A stretch of 64,000 bases of DNA. Origin: Druceiella hillmani. Taxonomy: Eukaryota > Arthropoda > Insecta > Lepidoptera > Hepialidae. Position numbers and translations under genes: made by a program. Under the pieces are notes generated by a model. The model did no database searches and was not told where the DNA came from. It was given only the letters and a program-made list of their open reading frames with translations. The stretch covers positions 8,420,501 through 8,484,500 of the forward strand of contig JAYKKI010000090.1 in assembly GCA_039881145.1 (NCBI GenBank), in the 5' to 3' direction. This document shows positions 1-12,030 of this stretch, one piece after another; positions within the stretch are counted from its first letter, which is position 1; every line of letters begins with the position of its first letter.

Positions 1-505
1 CAATAATTAATTTAGTTCAATAATTAGTATGTTTAGGATTATTTAGTTAAATTAACTTTATTACGGTAACGCTGTTTCGTACATTTAGGCCACACACCTG
101 AATGCTTTCATCAACTGGAATTTACACGGCAACCAGACAATTCATTTGACTTCTAATTCCTAACGGAACAGATTTCAATGGCAGCAAAATTTCAATATAT
201 CATGGTACTCTAAATATGAAAGAATGCTTTTGACAAAGCTAATTCAGTTCAGTGATGTATAATATCGGATTCCTTCAGGCGCGAAGATAAAAGCTTAGAT
301 AAGTGTTTCACTTGTGAGTAATATCTTTACGTATATGTCTTCATTTACACATTTTCAATGAATATGGAACAGCAAATTTTGATATTAATTTATTAAATTA
401 AGGGTGTTCATTGGGAATTTTTCGAGTTTTAAATTTAATAAAAATTTAGCAAATAAGTTTCGAACATTTATTTTATTTTTAAAATGTAACATGGGCCTGT
501 AGATT
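1..505. other. AT-rich stretch with no recognisable gene
   Basis: No sustained open frame and no recognised motif. It adjoins the 3' end of the transposase relic that starts at 506, so part of it may be that element's 3' untranslated region and terminal repeat. I could not identify a matching terminal inverted repeat. Confidence 0.5.
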
Positions 506-1330
506 TTAACTCTTAAAAATAATGTCTTCCAAGTGACGTCCATTTAACTCAATACACTCTTGTAAACGAACCTTCACATTGGCAAGTACGCGCGAGCAAA
601 GTGCTGGGGGGATGAGAACGATTTCACACCGAATATTCTCTTGTAGGGCAAGGATAGTGCTGGGACTATTACAATACTCTTTAGACTTAAGGTAAGCCCA
701 AAGAAAAAATCACATTGTGTCAAATCCGATGATAGGGGTGACCAGGGTATATCTCCAAACTTTCTTATTAATTTTTTAGGGAAAATTTGTCTTAACTTCG
801 TCATGGAGACCCTGGCAGTGCGTGGAGTAGTCCCATCTTGTTGAAAATGCATCCTATTTTTGAGTCCATGAAACATTTCCAAATATGATACCAAAAAGTC
901 ATCAATCATACGGCAGTATGTCGAGGTAGTGACAGTTTCCGGTTGATTAAAAAAATATATGCCAATTATTCCCTGAGCAGAAACCGCGCATCATACTGTC
1001 GTTTTAGGGCAGTGAAAACTCTTCTGATGGATTCCATTGGATTGTTTCTGTTCCATTAGCGCATATTTTGTGTGTTTATGTAGCCTGCATTGTGGAAATA
1101 AGCTTCATCACTAAACAATATGTTTTCGAGGGTTCTTGGGGACCGAAAACGTTCCAATGTTATTCTTGTGAACGTTTCCCTTGAAACATAATCACTATCT
1201 TTAAGTTTTTAGACGACTTACATTTTGTAGGGATGAACATTTAGTTTTTTTCTTAACATCACAAGCAAATTTGACTTTTTAATGCCTCAAAGGGGTTGCT
1301 CATAATATGCTCATCCATCTCATGACCTAT
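506..1330 (-). pseudogene. Decayed mariner-superfamily (DD41D, rosa-like) transposase
   Basis: On the minus strand this encodes the C-terminal two thirds of an IS630/Tc1/mariner transposase, a nuclear enzyme that cuts and joins transposon ends with a DDE/D triad. Seen in order: 'HPYK', then 'LKDSDYVSRETF', the first acidic motif 'ILFSDEAYFH', a 'GYINTQN' segment, a damaged stretch near 970-1060, then an open 111-codon block with 'HFQQDG' (second Asp) and 'SSDLTQCDFF' (third Asp). Counting gives 41 residues between the second and third Asp, the DD41D spacing of rosa-type elements. The frame reads through 'RLQECIELNGRHLEDIIF' to a stop at 506-508 after a frameshift near 590. Stops and frameshifts rule out activity. 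The N-terminal DNA-binding domain was not recognised above about 1330. Superfamily confidence is high; clade assignment rests on spacing alone. Confidence 0.85.
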
Positions 1331-1488
1331 AATAATACGCAGTCTCTGGTACCCTTTACTGCACCCTTCACGACATGGCGCAATATGGAGCCCTTGCCCT
1401 CGTTCCGCAGTGAAACATGGCCAAAGAATTTGAGTAAGCTGGAATGTACAATGGTCGATTGACGCTGATTGATCTCGAGCGCTTAAGG

Positions 1489-1591
1489 TTTAGTCCTTCA
1501 TATCTTGCGTAAATGAAATATGCGAAAGAAGAAAAGAGACAAAAGCAGGCTAGCGCAGTGAAATTGAAATTTATTTTTCTTTAAAATAATT
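1489..1591. repeat. 103-bp direct repeat, left copy
   Basis: This block recurs at 1817-1919 with one mismatch (t at 1494 versus c at 1822). The two copies bracket a 225-bp insert. The near identity implies the duplication is recent relative to the decayed transposase beside it. Confidence 0.95.
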
Positions 1592-1816
1592 CCTTAGGCC
1601 GGGCCTAACTAGGCTGTGGTTAGGCGGGCGGACTCGGTGCCGCTCGTTGGGAAAAGCGAGGGTCTGGATTTTTGCCGCCTCTTCGCTGGCTGACGACATG
1701 AAGGGGCGGATTTTTCCCAAACTGGGTTAAATCGTCAGATCTGAAGGTCAAATACCCGTTTAAAGTGCTGTACACGGGCATTTTTAAAATTTTTTTTTTT
1801 TATTTTTATTTTTTTA
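1592..1816. mobile_element. GC-rich 225-bp insert with a T-rich end, between 103-bp direct repeats
   Basis: The first 190 bp are clearly richer in G+C than the surroundings and include 'ggccgggcctaac', 'gcgggcggactcggtgccgc' and 'ctggctgacgacatgaaggg'. The right end is an irregular T-rich run (about 1785-1816). A short GC-rich body, a homopolymer-like end and flanking direct repeats suggest a retroposed fragment. A target duplication of about 100 bp would be unusually long for a non-LTR insertion. No open frame with recognisable protein motifs was found, and the poly-T would be a 5' end if the element lies on the minus strand. Alternatively, a tandem duplication captured filler DNA. Confidence 0.5.
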
Positions 1817-1919
1817 TTTAGCCCTTCATATCTTGCGTAAATGAAATATGCGAAAGAAGAAAAGAGACAAAAGCAGGCTAGCGCAGTGAAATTGAAATTT
1901 ATTTTTCTTTAAAATAATT
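1817..1919. repeat. 103-bp direct repeat, right copy
   Basis: Partner of 1489-1591, in the same orientation at an offset of 328 bp with a single substitution. The match stops abruptly on both sides: the left copy continues into 'ccttagg', the right into 'atgaaat'. Confidence 0.95.
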
Positions 1920-2367
1920 ATGAAATAAAGTAAAAACTTAATGTTTCCAGTATAAAAATGACATGGAAAAACTTTGAAAATCGAGATAAGAATATATCAA
2001 ATTTTAATATAATTGTATCTAATCATATTATAAAATCAAGCCTTACAGTCTTGAGAATTTTTAAAATTGGAAATTTCAAGGAAAGCATATAATGTCAAAT
2101 AAGATATTATTAGATTGGTTGGAAGACTTTTCTAAATACAGCAATGTATGACACCAAAAACGTGATAAAATGTATAACACACCAAGTGTAGAAGTCAACA
2201 AGATGATAAAAATACCTTAGCATAGACTATTACTAGGTAAGAAAAAAATAAGCAAAAAAAAACGGAAATACCAAAAGTTCTTTATTACAAAACATCAGGT
2301 TCAATATTCATGTGATATTTTAACTAAAAATATTTTTCTACACTATTTATTCACACTTCATCTAACA
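1920..2367. other. AT-rich stretch, nothing recognised
   Basis: High A+T with poly-A runs (2240-2265). No coding signature or repeat recognised. Confidence 0.5.
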
Positions 2368-2562
2368 TTAACTTTTTCTTGCCTTAAATCTGCTAAAATT
2401 ACAGCCAACTTGACTTATTTGAGGAAAGGAAAACGACAAAAATGGATCTGGAAATAGAACATAGTTTTGATGTGAAATATCTAATGGTGCATTTGGATGG
2501 GAGTTAAAACGTCCTGATGGCATGTCGCGACGTGCTATTCGGCCAGCTTCGCGTCTTTTTGG
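2368..2562 (-). CDS. Candidate terminal coding exon of an unidentified gene (speculative)
   Basis: On the minus strand a pyrimidine-rich tract ending 'tttttttaaatag' is followed directly by an in-frame open stretch of 64 codons and a TAA stop at 2368-2370. The peptide begins PKRREAGRIARRDMPSGRF and ends FSRFKARKS; it is rich in basic and aromatic residues and free of low-complexity sequence. Base composition is less AT-rich than both flanks. I do not recognise the family, see no upstream partner exon in the window, and 64 codons can be open by chance. If real, it is the last exon of a minus-strand gene whose earlier exons lie at higher coordinates or outside. No polyadenylation signal was confirmed. 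Confidence 0.25.
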   Translation of the reverse strand, partial: PKRREAGRIARRDMPSGRFNSHPNAPLDISHQNYVLFPDPFLSFSFPQISQVGCNFSRFKARKS

Positions 2563-3108
2563 CTATTTAAAAAAATATATTTTCAATAAATTATGAAAGA
2601 ATATTTCTCTGATAAATAATTTCATAAAAATCAAGTAATAAAATTCAATTATTATTTTATCTTAACTATTTGAATATTTGTTTTTCGTTTCCAATTCATT
2701 CAAATAAAAATATTTCTATATTAATATAAAAAATATCAGGTGTTTCACATCTGTCGGTTGTCCCACATTTTTTTCTAAAAAAAGCTGGTTTTTTTAAAGC
2801 CAAACAATACAACAATTGTCAGTCAGAAAGGAGACAAAAAAATAAAATTGAACTCGTGACCATAATGCAAACCAGAAAATCCCCCTTCGTAAATGCGCAT
2901 TTATTGTATTTTTAATGAATAAAATATTGTTAATAAGAAAATAAATTACAATAAAAATCTAATGAAGTTCATAATAACTTTTAAGTGACAAAATATTTCA
3001 ATATCTATCGTTTTTTATGATTTTGGAGCAGCAAACATTGAGATAGTTTTATGGTAATTTTAAAGCAAGCAAATTAAGCGCTCGGAAAATATTTTGTTTA
3101 GTTTATAC
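2563..3108. other. AT-rich stretch, nothing recognised
   Basis: No coding frame or known repeat recognised. If the candidate exon at 2368-2562 is real, this would be intron immediately upstream of it on the minus strand. Confidence 0.4.
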
Positions 3109-3238
3109 GGTGCCTGGATTACATTACACATGAATGGGCAAGTTTTAAGGAACTAAATTTTTCATTCACTTTTATTCACCGTGTGGTGTCTGGGTTACAT
3201 TACATATGGATAGGCTAGTTACGAGGAATTGAAAAATA
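3109..3238. repeat. Two diverged direct repeats about 76 bp apart
   Basis: A roughly 50-bp block starting 'ggtgcctggattacattaca' at 3109 recurs at 3185 as 'ggtgtctgggttacattaca'. Both continue with a similar 'atg.atgggc.agtt' segment and a poly-T/A run. Several substitutions show the duplication is old. It could be a two-copy minisatellite or two fragments of one dispersed repeat. Confidence 0.75.
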
Positions 3239-3412
3239 TATATTTTTTGAGAATTTCGAATTTATCACAGATCACTATATTAAGAAAATTTCCCTTAGGA
3301 AAATCTGCCTATATTTGTAAGAAAATGCATGCACATACATCCAAGACCAATGAACCAAAAATGATAAAAGAATACACAGTCGTTTGAATCTGACTACATT
3401 AATACAAAAATA

Positions 3413-4340
3413 TTGGGTTGGCTAATAAGTAATAAGTGATCATTAATATTATAATTTTTTATTATATATCCAATTTCAAATTAATTGATTATGGATATAG
3501 TAATCACCATAATTGTCTAATACATGTCTACAACGCATTAACTGAGAGCGAATTACATCTGCGTAATATTCAGGTGGCTTGGAATGAAAAAATCGGCCTA
3601 TAAACTATAGTAGATGGTTTTCATAATCAAAGTTTTTTCCGCATAAGACATTGCTGAGCCATCTAAACAAACAATAATCCGTGAGTACAAGGTATGGAGA
3701 ATATGGTAGATGGGTAATCTGTGTCCAACCCAAATCCAAAACTTGAAGGCAGATGCTTTTGTCCATATGTGCACCGGACTACAACTACGTTGACCCGGGC
3801 TAAGTTCATGTAGTACCCATGCACCGTATTTGAAAATTTTTCCCAAGCCGTGTAAATGATTCTGTATAGTTCAATGGGAGCACCCAAGCTCAGTTGCTAG
3901 CGAGAGATGTCATTAATCGATTATCTTCTTCAATTAACAATCTTAACCTGTCGCTATCCAATTCCACCGATCGACCAAAGCGTATTTGATCACTCAGGTA
4001 ATAATCGCCACCGCAAAACCGCTAGAACAATCGTTTTGGAGTATCTTCAGAGATTAGCATGTGTTACGCATGCATGTGTTAGGCCAGCTTCAGCAGCACA
4101 GTGACCAGATTCGTACTCGTAGAGTAAACAGTGTCTCACATGCGCCTTAATGTCGTCCATATTTATTTCGTGTTAATAGCGCAGCGACTTAGTTACTACT
4201 AAATCAGTGAGAGCGTGCCGCTCCCTTTATATATATTTGACCATGGAAGATTCTAGAACATTCCTATATTTACTAGAATATTCCCATGTTTAATAGAAAA
4301 CAGACTTAAACATCCCATTTTAAGAATCATACGTAATGTT
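3413..4340 (-). mobile_element. Internally deleted mariner element
   Basis: The right end of the element in transcription sense (left on the plus strand) begins at 3413 with 'ttgggttggctaataagt', typical of mariner terminal inverted repeats, preceded by the TA target dinucleotide at 3411-3412. The transposase remnant reads on the minus strand. I did not find a matching 5' terminal repeat in the 200 bp above the start codon, so the outer boundary near 4340 is approximate and the element is probably truncated or too diverged there. With catalytic sequence missing it resembles the non-autonomous deletion derivatives common in mariner families. Confidence 0.85.
3480..4160 (-). pseudogene. Mariner transposase relic lacking its central catalytic region
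   Basis: Translation starts at ATG 4158-4160 with 'MDDIKAHVRHCLLYEY', the first half of the paired helix-turn-helix that binds the terminal repeat. After a frame break comes 'LSDQIRFGRSVELD', matching the 'GD..L.D.PRSGRP.E.D' segment. 'WVLHELSPGQ' (about 3785-3815) corresponds to the WVPHEL linker motif. The sequence then jumps to the C-terminal region 'LPYSPYLVLTDYCLFR' (the third catalytic Asp is kept in TDY; the usual SPD has become SPY), 'GKNFDYENH' and 'FFHSKPPEYYADVIRSQL'. Compared with a mariner of about 345 residues, roughly 140 residues holding the first two catalytic Asp are gone. Stops and frameshifts are also present. Confidence 0.9.
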
Positions 4341-7300
4341 AAAGTCGCGGATTACGATGGTTTCAATATAACTGTTAATAAAAAATTAAATTTAAAAATG
4401 CTTTTGCTTCAAAAAAATTGCGCGTCAGAGCTCATTTTAAATTGCGTTTTCTTCATCTACATAGGAAATGAAATATTTTACGATATGTAATGAAACCGGA
4501 AGTCAACACAATACATTGATCAACCCTTATGACGTAATTCATATGCCGCAACAGAAATGATGTGTAAATACGAATATGTCACCTTTTCTATAAATTTTAT
4601 TTTTAAATTTATATAGCTAAATGGAAAAATATACAAATTTTTCCTAATAAAAGCACCATTTTATTTCCATTTAAAATTCGATTAAATTGTTTAAATATGT
4701 ATGTAGAATGTAACAAACACAAAATAATTTGTGGCAACTACGTCTATGGCGAACTAATTACCCTAGATATAACCTTCTTCAGTCAATCGCGATTGTTGTT
4801 TAGAACGCTAAACCTGGTGTCCATGACTAGAGATAATAAATCAAAATAAGAGAAGAAAAATATTTGTATATAACTCTATCGGATAACGAAAGTAACACAA
4901 ACAAATTTCATTGAAATACAGAATTATAATACAAATATTGACATCAATTGGATTGGAAAAACGACAAGAAAGCAGAACTTTTCAGACGACCTTTGAAGAT
5001 ATTTATGCAGGTTAATTTCCCGGTGTCAGGATTTAATTGGTCGCAAAGTTTTACGGCTGAGACAGTGAATTACTTTTCGTAGAAAACCGAAGGGTTTTTG
5101 GGAATTAGAGCATCAATTTAGTTTTGATAACGTAGCTAATGTAATAGACAAACAAATCTCTTATTGATTTGATGGATTTCAGCTAAAGAAGAACTTTCTT
5201 ATGAAAATATATCTGTTAGGTTAAGTGTCAAATATTTGAAAGTATAAATAAGTAAAGTATTCAGTAGCATTATACAAATAAATATTTTTTTTATTTTCTT
5301 GAATGATATCACCGGTGCTTCCTTCGGTTCTCTTTTCACATGACAACAAAGCCATCAGCGTTTTTCAGTATTATCCACGTAACACTAACGCAATATCACT
5401 GTAAGGCATTTTGTCAATAGATCTAGGGTCAATAAGCGATTTGCTTCTAAAGGAAGTACTTCACAGATAAATGTTTGAAAATTCTTAGGAAATATTTCCC
5501 TATTTGCAATATTTTATAACAATTTCATAATTCTTACGTCTTTTAAAAAAATCCCATAGTTTACAGGTATTTCATTATTCATTTGTGGCTGTTATGCATA
5601 TCGGTTTCTCATACCAAGTATGTTCTTTTTTAATTTAAGAAAATGATTCCTTTCATTTATGTCGACATTATAAACAAGTACAACTAGTACTATAAAGGTC
5701 CTCTGTCCACTTGGACACATAAACGTTTCAAGGTACGACGTATTTTGTTTATGCTATTTAAAAGTGTGAATATTGTTTTTAATTATAGAAATATATGTGA
5801 CAACAAAATATTATTTGCAAGTATAAAAATGTGAATGTCTCACACGTCATGAGATTTTTGACGATTATTATAGAATTCTGGTAAACATTAATATATAAAT
5901 TAATTAAATTGCTCATAATATGTGGATGTAGATTTTAAATGAAACTTTCTTCTAAACTTTGGATGCGTCCTTGTTGCGACAATTAATTGTACCGACAACC
6001 CACTGTACTGTCGACGATCGACGGATTATAAAGTACCATCTATGATTAATGTCCAGTACAATATCCCATCATTTTGTACCTGTGAGAGACAGCGTAAAGT
6101 TATTATGTAGCAAGGATAATTGTGTTACCTTAGTCCAATATTAAAAATAAATGTTGAGAAAAAAAATCTTTTGAAGCATTTCAGCTATAGGATTCGTACA
6201 CTTAAAGGGCGTGCCCATGGGTATATGGGCCAGTGCAGCGTTCTAAACAATGATGGGAAAGATTTGAATACTTCAAATAATCTAGAACATTATAAATTCA
6301 ATGGAGTGGAATGAGCAGCCAGAGTCGAGAAACACGTCTACCAAACTATAGGGGTAGTATTAGAAAGATTAATAACTATAATCAAGTTGCTGTCGTGGGT
6401 TTTAACGCCGATTTGAAATTAATTTACATACCTTTATGCATCAAAAATAACTAATTGGTCATAGACAATAGGTTACGTAGTAAAGGTAGAATAAACATAC
6501 ACTAGTTCTTTAGATAATGCATCTAATCTGATTTTAGGAGAGATAAAGTAGCAGTTTCCTTAGAAATATTACCTTATCGAGGGTCCCTGCTAGCTCCGTT
6601 TGCGACTGTCACCACTGAAACGTAAATAATCAGGTTAAAATGATATAAGTGTATGGACAATTAGATAATATGTATACATCATAGGAAAGGGAACGGAATA
6701 AGTAATCGAATGATAATACAGACATCTCTAGAGTTTAATTTTTTTTTGCCGCTTTGATTTTTGAAAATTGCATTTTATGGTGCTTTCCTTTAAATTGTGT
6801 GTTTGTAAATATTGAACGAATGCAAGTGTGTGTCATTGTTTTACGCGTAGTTATTTTTGTTGTAAAATCTCTTTTATATTTATTGTTTTACTTTTATAGT
6901 AAACAATATTCTTTCTGAAACTGACAAAATGCATGACGGGGCACAAAAATATCACTTACGAAAAATATTAGTGTTATCATTGAATTGTGCAATGCGAATA
7001 GAAAAATCATTGTGAAGAGGAAAAATTTATTTATTTGTCATTTGCTACTATAATTACCTCTATTTTTGTATATTTATTTGACGTATGCAAAATTTCACCG
7101 CCATTTTCAATAAAAATTTGCCCATTTTTGGTTTCTTATTTTTTATGCAATGTACTAATTGTGTATTATTGTTAAAAACGTAGTATTTTGCTAGTTTATA
7201 GTAGGCGACAGTACCGGCGTCGAGTTTTGTGCCCGGGTGCTTCAGAGGTTGCAAAATATGATTATCAGTTTATCAATATTAGAATGGTAGTGATGTAATG

Positions 7301-10194
7301 GACACGGTTGATAATTGGTGTCTTTTATCTCACTACCCTAGGAATGTGCTTATAGTTTTACAACTTAAAAGTTATTTGAACAAAGGAATTATATATTTAA
7401 AAAACCGACGCAAACACTTTTATCTTGATGAACGTCGCACGTATTCATTCTTAAGCTATGATACGTATAAAGTTCAATATTCGTGTGCTTTATGCCTATT
7501 TCGGTATGTTTTTCATAGGCTCCTACGATTTTCAACCGATTTCCCTTAAATTTCCCTCTCTTACTCTCCGCCTCCTTGCAACATCGCAAGTGATTGCTGA
7601 TCTCCATCTCACTTTCTTAAAACGGTATGGGAATTGAAAGTTTAAAAAAAAAGAGCAATGACAAGTACTGAGCTAGTACGAGTACGGTATATATAGAACT
7701 AATAACTAATACATAGAACAGCTAATGAATGGCACAAGTGATGCTTTAAAAACCTGTCACCGTTTCTTAACTTATCGGACAGGAAGAATATGTCAAAATA
7801 TATCTTGAACGCGGTTACTTTTTTAAAGCATGTTTTTAAAACATGTTTTTTACATAAAAACTTTTGAAACTGCCGACATTCAAGAAAGTAATTTTATTAA
7901 AATCTATGTAAATGACTTTGTTTAAAAAATGGTCGATATATCCATATTCAAGGTTTTTTTTACGAAACACTTATAGTCTTATTTTTAGAATTCTATACCT
8001 AAAAATAGGAAAAAAAGGAAACTAATATAAAATCAATTACATGTTCACCGATCTGTCCTCATGTTACAGTATTTTATTCCAGAAACTCTTATATAAAGTG
8101 AAAACGAAGCCTTCAAAATATCAAAAGTGAACAATCAAAAATATTGAAAATGCGAGTGGCAAAAAAATTAATGAACTTTTCATTCAACATTACACGTGGT
8201 CTATCAACTGAAAATTAAAAGGATTCTAAAACTTTTTTTATGAGTTTACCATTGAGATAATACTAAAACGTACACAGAAAATATGTGGATATATTGGGCT
8301 TAAAAAACTTGTATTTCCGGACTTGCGAAATATTCGATCATTGAAGCTCTCCGCATCCCGCACTGTGCTCGCCTTTACGTTGCGAACATACAAAATTTGC
8401 TGTATTTTTTATGTGGAATTACATTTATTGCAGGAAAGCAAGTATTGGGATAGTAATATAACAATTTTGAAGATGAATTGATTTTACCAGGTAAAGCGAG
8501 ATATTGCATTTTGTTGGGTTAATTATGTGAAAATTTGGGTACAGACATATACACTATTATATTCCGTACTTGTGAGTAGTAATACTCTGCTCTCATGATT
8601 CTTATATTACCAAAATAATGCAGTGAAACTCCATCAGAGAATATCTTTATCATGGCAAAGCCCTATTTTCGGGCTCATTACCAAACTTTACTTCGATACG
8701 CCTCATCATTTGTACGCTATATAAACTCCAGGCAGAAATACTGCGGGTTTCAGATCATTTCAATTCAAATCAAGTCTTAATCCGCATAAGTAGTAATCCT
8801 GACATAAGCTGCTATTCAACTCTAACTATTTAATGATAATTAAAATTTATTTGTAGTAATTTCTAACAAAAATGATTAATTCAATAATAATGTATTTTTT
8901 AAACAGTCATGTTTTACGCACGCGCGCATACACGGGTACGTTCACACAAGAACCCGCACACACGTATGCAAACATACATACTTTTTAACTCCCCTTTATA
9001 GATCAAAATAAGAAAGAAGATTGAAAGCACGTTTAAGACGGTTCATTTTCATTCGGGGTTGACAAGTTTCAAAACAATGACTAAAAAATAACCTACACTT
9101 TTGACTTAAAACGACAATCTAGAATCAAGAATTTAAATACGTAATACCATAAATAAATTCTTTATTCTTTATTTCAGGCACCTTCACCTATATTAACTTA
9201 TAAATTCGATACTACGACCCCAGTCTTCAATACCAGGTCCACTGTAAACTGAACGAATTAGGTTCATTGAAATGTAACAAATCTGTAAGCACCTATACCG
9301 GAAAAAGGGGCACCAAGGGTCAAACCTCACACACCATCAATTGACTTTATACAGCCTCGGTATAACAAATATTCGTTTAAATGACTCTTATTAGCTCCGT
9401 AATGACCTTCGTCCTTAATAATTCAGCACTGAATTTGTATGCGTATCTGCGTATATATGTACACTACACGTTGGCGAGAGAGTTTGTGAAAACAGAGATT
9501 GCACTCATATAAAACTCACGGTACTTAAAGGAAAATGACACAAATAAATGTAAGTTACACTGCAGACTCACGAAACAGACCAGTGAGGGACCACGACGGC
9601 AGAACTGTAGTGTTTAAGAGCATTTGCTGTGCAGAGCACTGTAACCATTAGACTTGACATTTTGATTAGCTTAAGCATCGGTAGCTCGTTTTCTGTTTTA
9701 TTCAATTTTCAATTTCACTGCTTCTTTCATTAATACGAGTAATAAATGATGATAAACTCAATATATTAGAGACGAACAATGTATTTATCTTTGACATAAA
9801 AGAAGCATTGTCATTAGGTTACTTAATAAATTAGCGTGTACAGTCACATTTAACAAACATGTTCTATTTGATTATGTACATTCTATAACGTTACATAAAA
9901 TATTTATTCGTTTAAATATATACATAGAGTTACATAAAGTGTAACAAATAATCTATGCATTAATCATACAACCGATTCTGTCTATCAAACTGAATATAAT
10001 TAAAACGTGTTTTAATGAAAACAACTACTTTTTATTTTCACTGAAATCGCAATTTCCATAGTTATTTCTTCATTAACCGAGAAGCATTGTCAGAAAACTC
10101 ACTAACATTTTATACTTAATTTTATTCAAAAAATCGTCTTTATGAATAACATATACGCTTTATTTATACTCACATATGTGCAAAGAGAAACAAA
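4341..10194. other. Six kilobases with no recognisable gene
   Basis: AT-rich throughout, with only short chance frames. Slightly GC-richer patches lie at about 5970-6110 and 6200-6350, and a CA/GC-rich patch at 8918-8975 contains repeated 'cacgcgcgcata'-like words. None shows splice-bounded coding character or a transposon motif I recognise. Confidence 0.5.
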
Positions 10195-10226
10195 CAAACA
10201 ACGTGTCTAGCAAACAACGTGTCTAG
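10195..10226. repeat. Exact tandem duplication of 16 bp
   Basis: The word 'caaacaacgtgtctag' occurs twice back to back (10195-10210 and 10211-10226) without mismatch. Confidence 0.95.
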
Positions 10227-12030
10227 CATCTTTATAGGTTTTCTTTTGCATCAAAGGGTTGAAAAGATATAGTTCCTTAACATTTTCAACTTAATTTGAT
10301 ACATAGAATTGTATGTTTGAATAACAAGTTCGTTTTTTTATCCCTGAATTTTTAACAGGCAACTGTAATTCTGCTCAAACGAGCTGAATAAATGAAAAAA
10401 AAAACATTCATAAACGAGAGCAAGCAAACTTCAAAAATATTTTCGAACACTAAGAAAAACGCTAAGAGGGAAGAAACAAGACAGTTCATTAAAACCCTAG
10501 AGGCTTCAGTACTAAAGTAAACAGTTTAACTTTATATCATAAAGGAAGATTAAATAATTTCTAAACCTAACTTCAGGAGCCAAAATAAATGAAAGCAGGC
10601 TATTAAAATATTTGAGATTAAACATCTCAATTTTACTTAAGTCATAAATTAGCGAGTATTTTATTAACCATTAAGCGTAGTTAAAACATTACAACATAAA
10701 TATTTAGTTAGCTCCATAATGGATAGTCTAGATTATATTATGATCTAATAAACAATATTACCTTAAATATTGCTCCTCTAATCACGTTTTAAATGCCAAT
10801 GAATTAGATAAATAATGAAAACTCTAAATAAATATGACGTAATTCTGAATTATTGTAGTAAGAAGCTCACATATTTAACTACTGATTAAAATCATGAAAT
10901 GGAAGACATTTAAATCATGTCGTTTTAAAAAAAATTTAATATCTCCTTGGATATTTTGTATAAATAATTATTAGTACATTATAAATATAAATATTATTGA
11001 TCTCTCATGCACTAGAAAATTATAAACGGCGAGATAATAATAACTATCCATGCAATAAAGCACTTGTAGAACTGAGTGGAGTACGTCACTACCGCAGCAT
11101 ATATTGTCATATAAAAAGCAATTCAATAATAAACCTGTCTGAATCTAATTTGTTTGATGTTTTTTCATAGTACAAATTCCACTAACACACAAATATTTAT
11201 TAAGAGTAAACAAGATTTATTATTCAGTTTTCAAAAGGTCGTATAATGCTTTTAACGAAGGGAAAAATATCTTACTGTCCAAGAACGTCATTGTAAAGAG
11301 GAGCAAATAACGTCTATACGCGATCAATATACGAATTTACTATTTTCATTAACATCTTCTGGTTATGATCTTTGGCATAGATTCAATACCATAGAAATGA
11401 TACTTCACATAGTTCCAATTGACGAACTGCAAAATGTTATCCATTGGCAAATTATGGAAATTAATATTTAATCCGGCATGACTCCGTAAGTTATCGCATG
11501 AAGTCCGATTTTATATATATATAAATATAATTTAATCTATATTATCTTCAGCCAGCAATGAGTACAGTTTTTTGGATCATCTACAGCAAATCTAAATATA
11601 GAGTATTAAACGTACAATATAACATCGGCTATTAAGCTAGAGGTACATTTTGTTACCTGATATTACTCTAGTCGTTATAATATTAAAACATTAAGTTTAA
11701 CAGTCAATGGACCGTGCAATGAAATGAAAGAGGGAAATTATAAATTTAGTCGCGCGTTATATAATTAACTCTTGCTTAGACTTCGCATTATTACAAAACG
11801 CATTTTTGTACATAATTACTGTTAGCATTATATAAAATCAGTAAAATCATCTATATGGTTATATTACACATTTGTTAGTCGCCATTTTCATTGAAACCTC
11901 CTTTAATCGGACAATAAGTAATCGTTGCTTCGCATCTTCTGCCCTTAATTTTCGAAATTTTGCTTTGGAGGCTTATAAATAAAATTACGCGGCGATGAAA
12001 ATGAAATTGTCTATAAAAATATAAATAAAA
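10227..12030. other. AT-rich stretch, nothing recognised
   Basis: No coding frame, repeat or RNA gene recognised. A patch at 11880-11960 is somewhat less AT-rich but its frame on either strand has no recognisable motif. Confidence 0.5.

Noticed and set aside
3907..4104. Plus-strand 65-codon open frame
   Set aside because: It is antisense to the mariner N-terminal region, which has clear family motifs on the minus strand.
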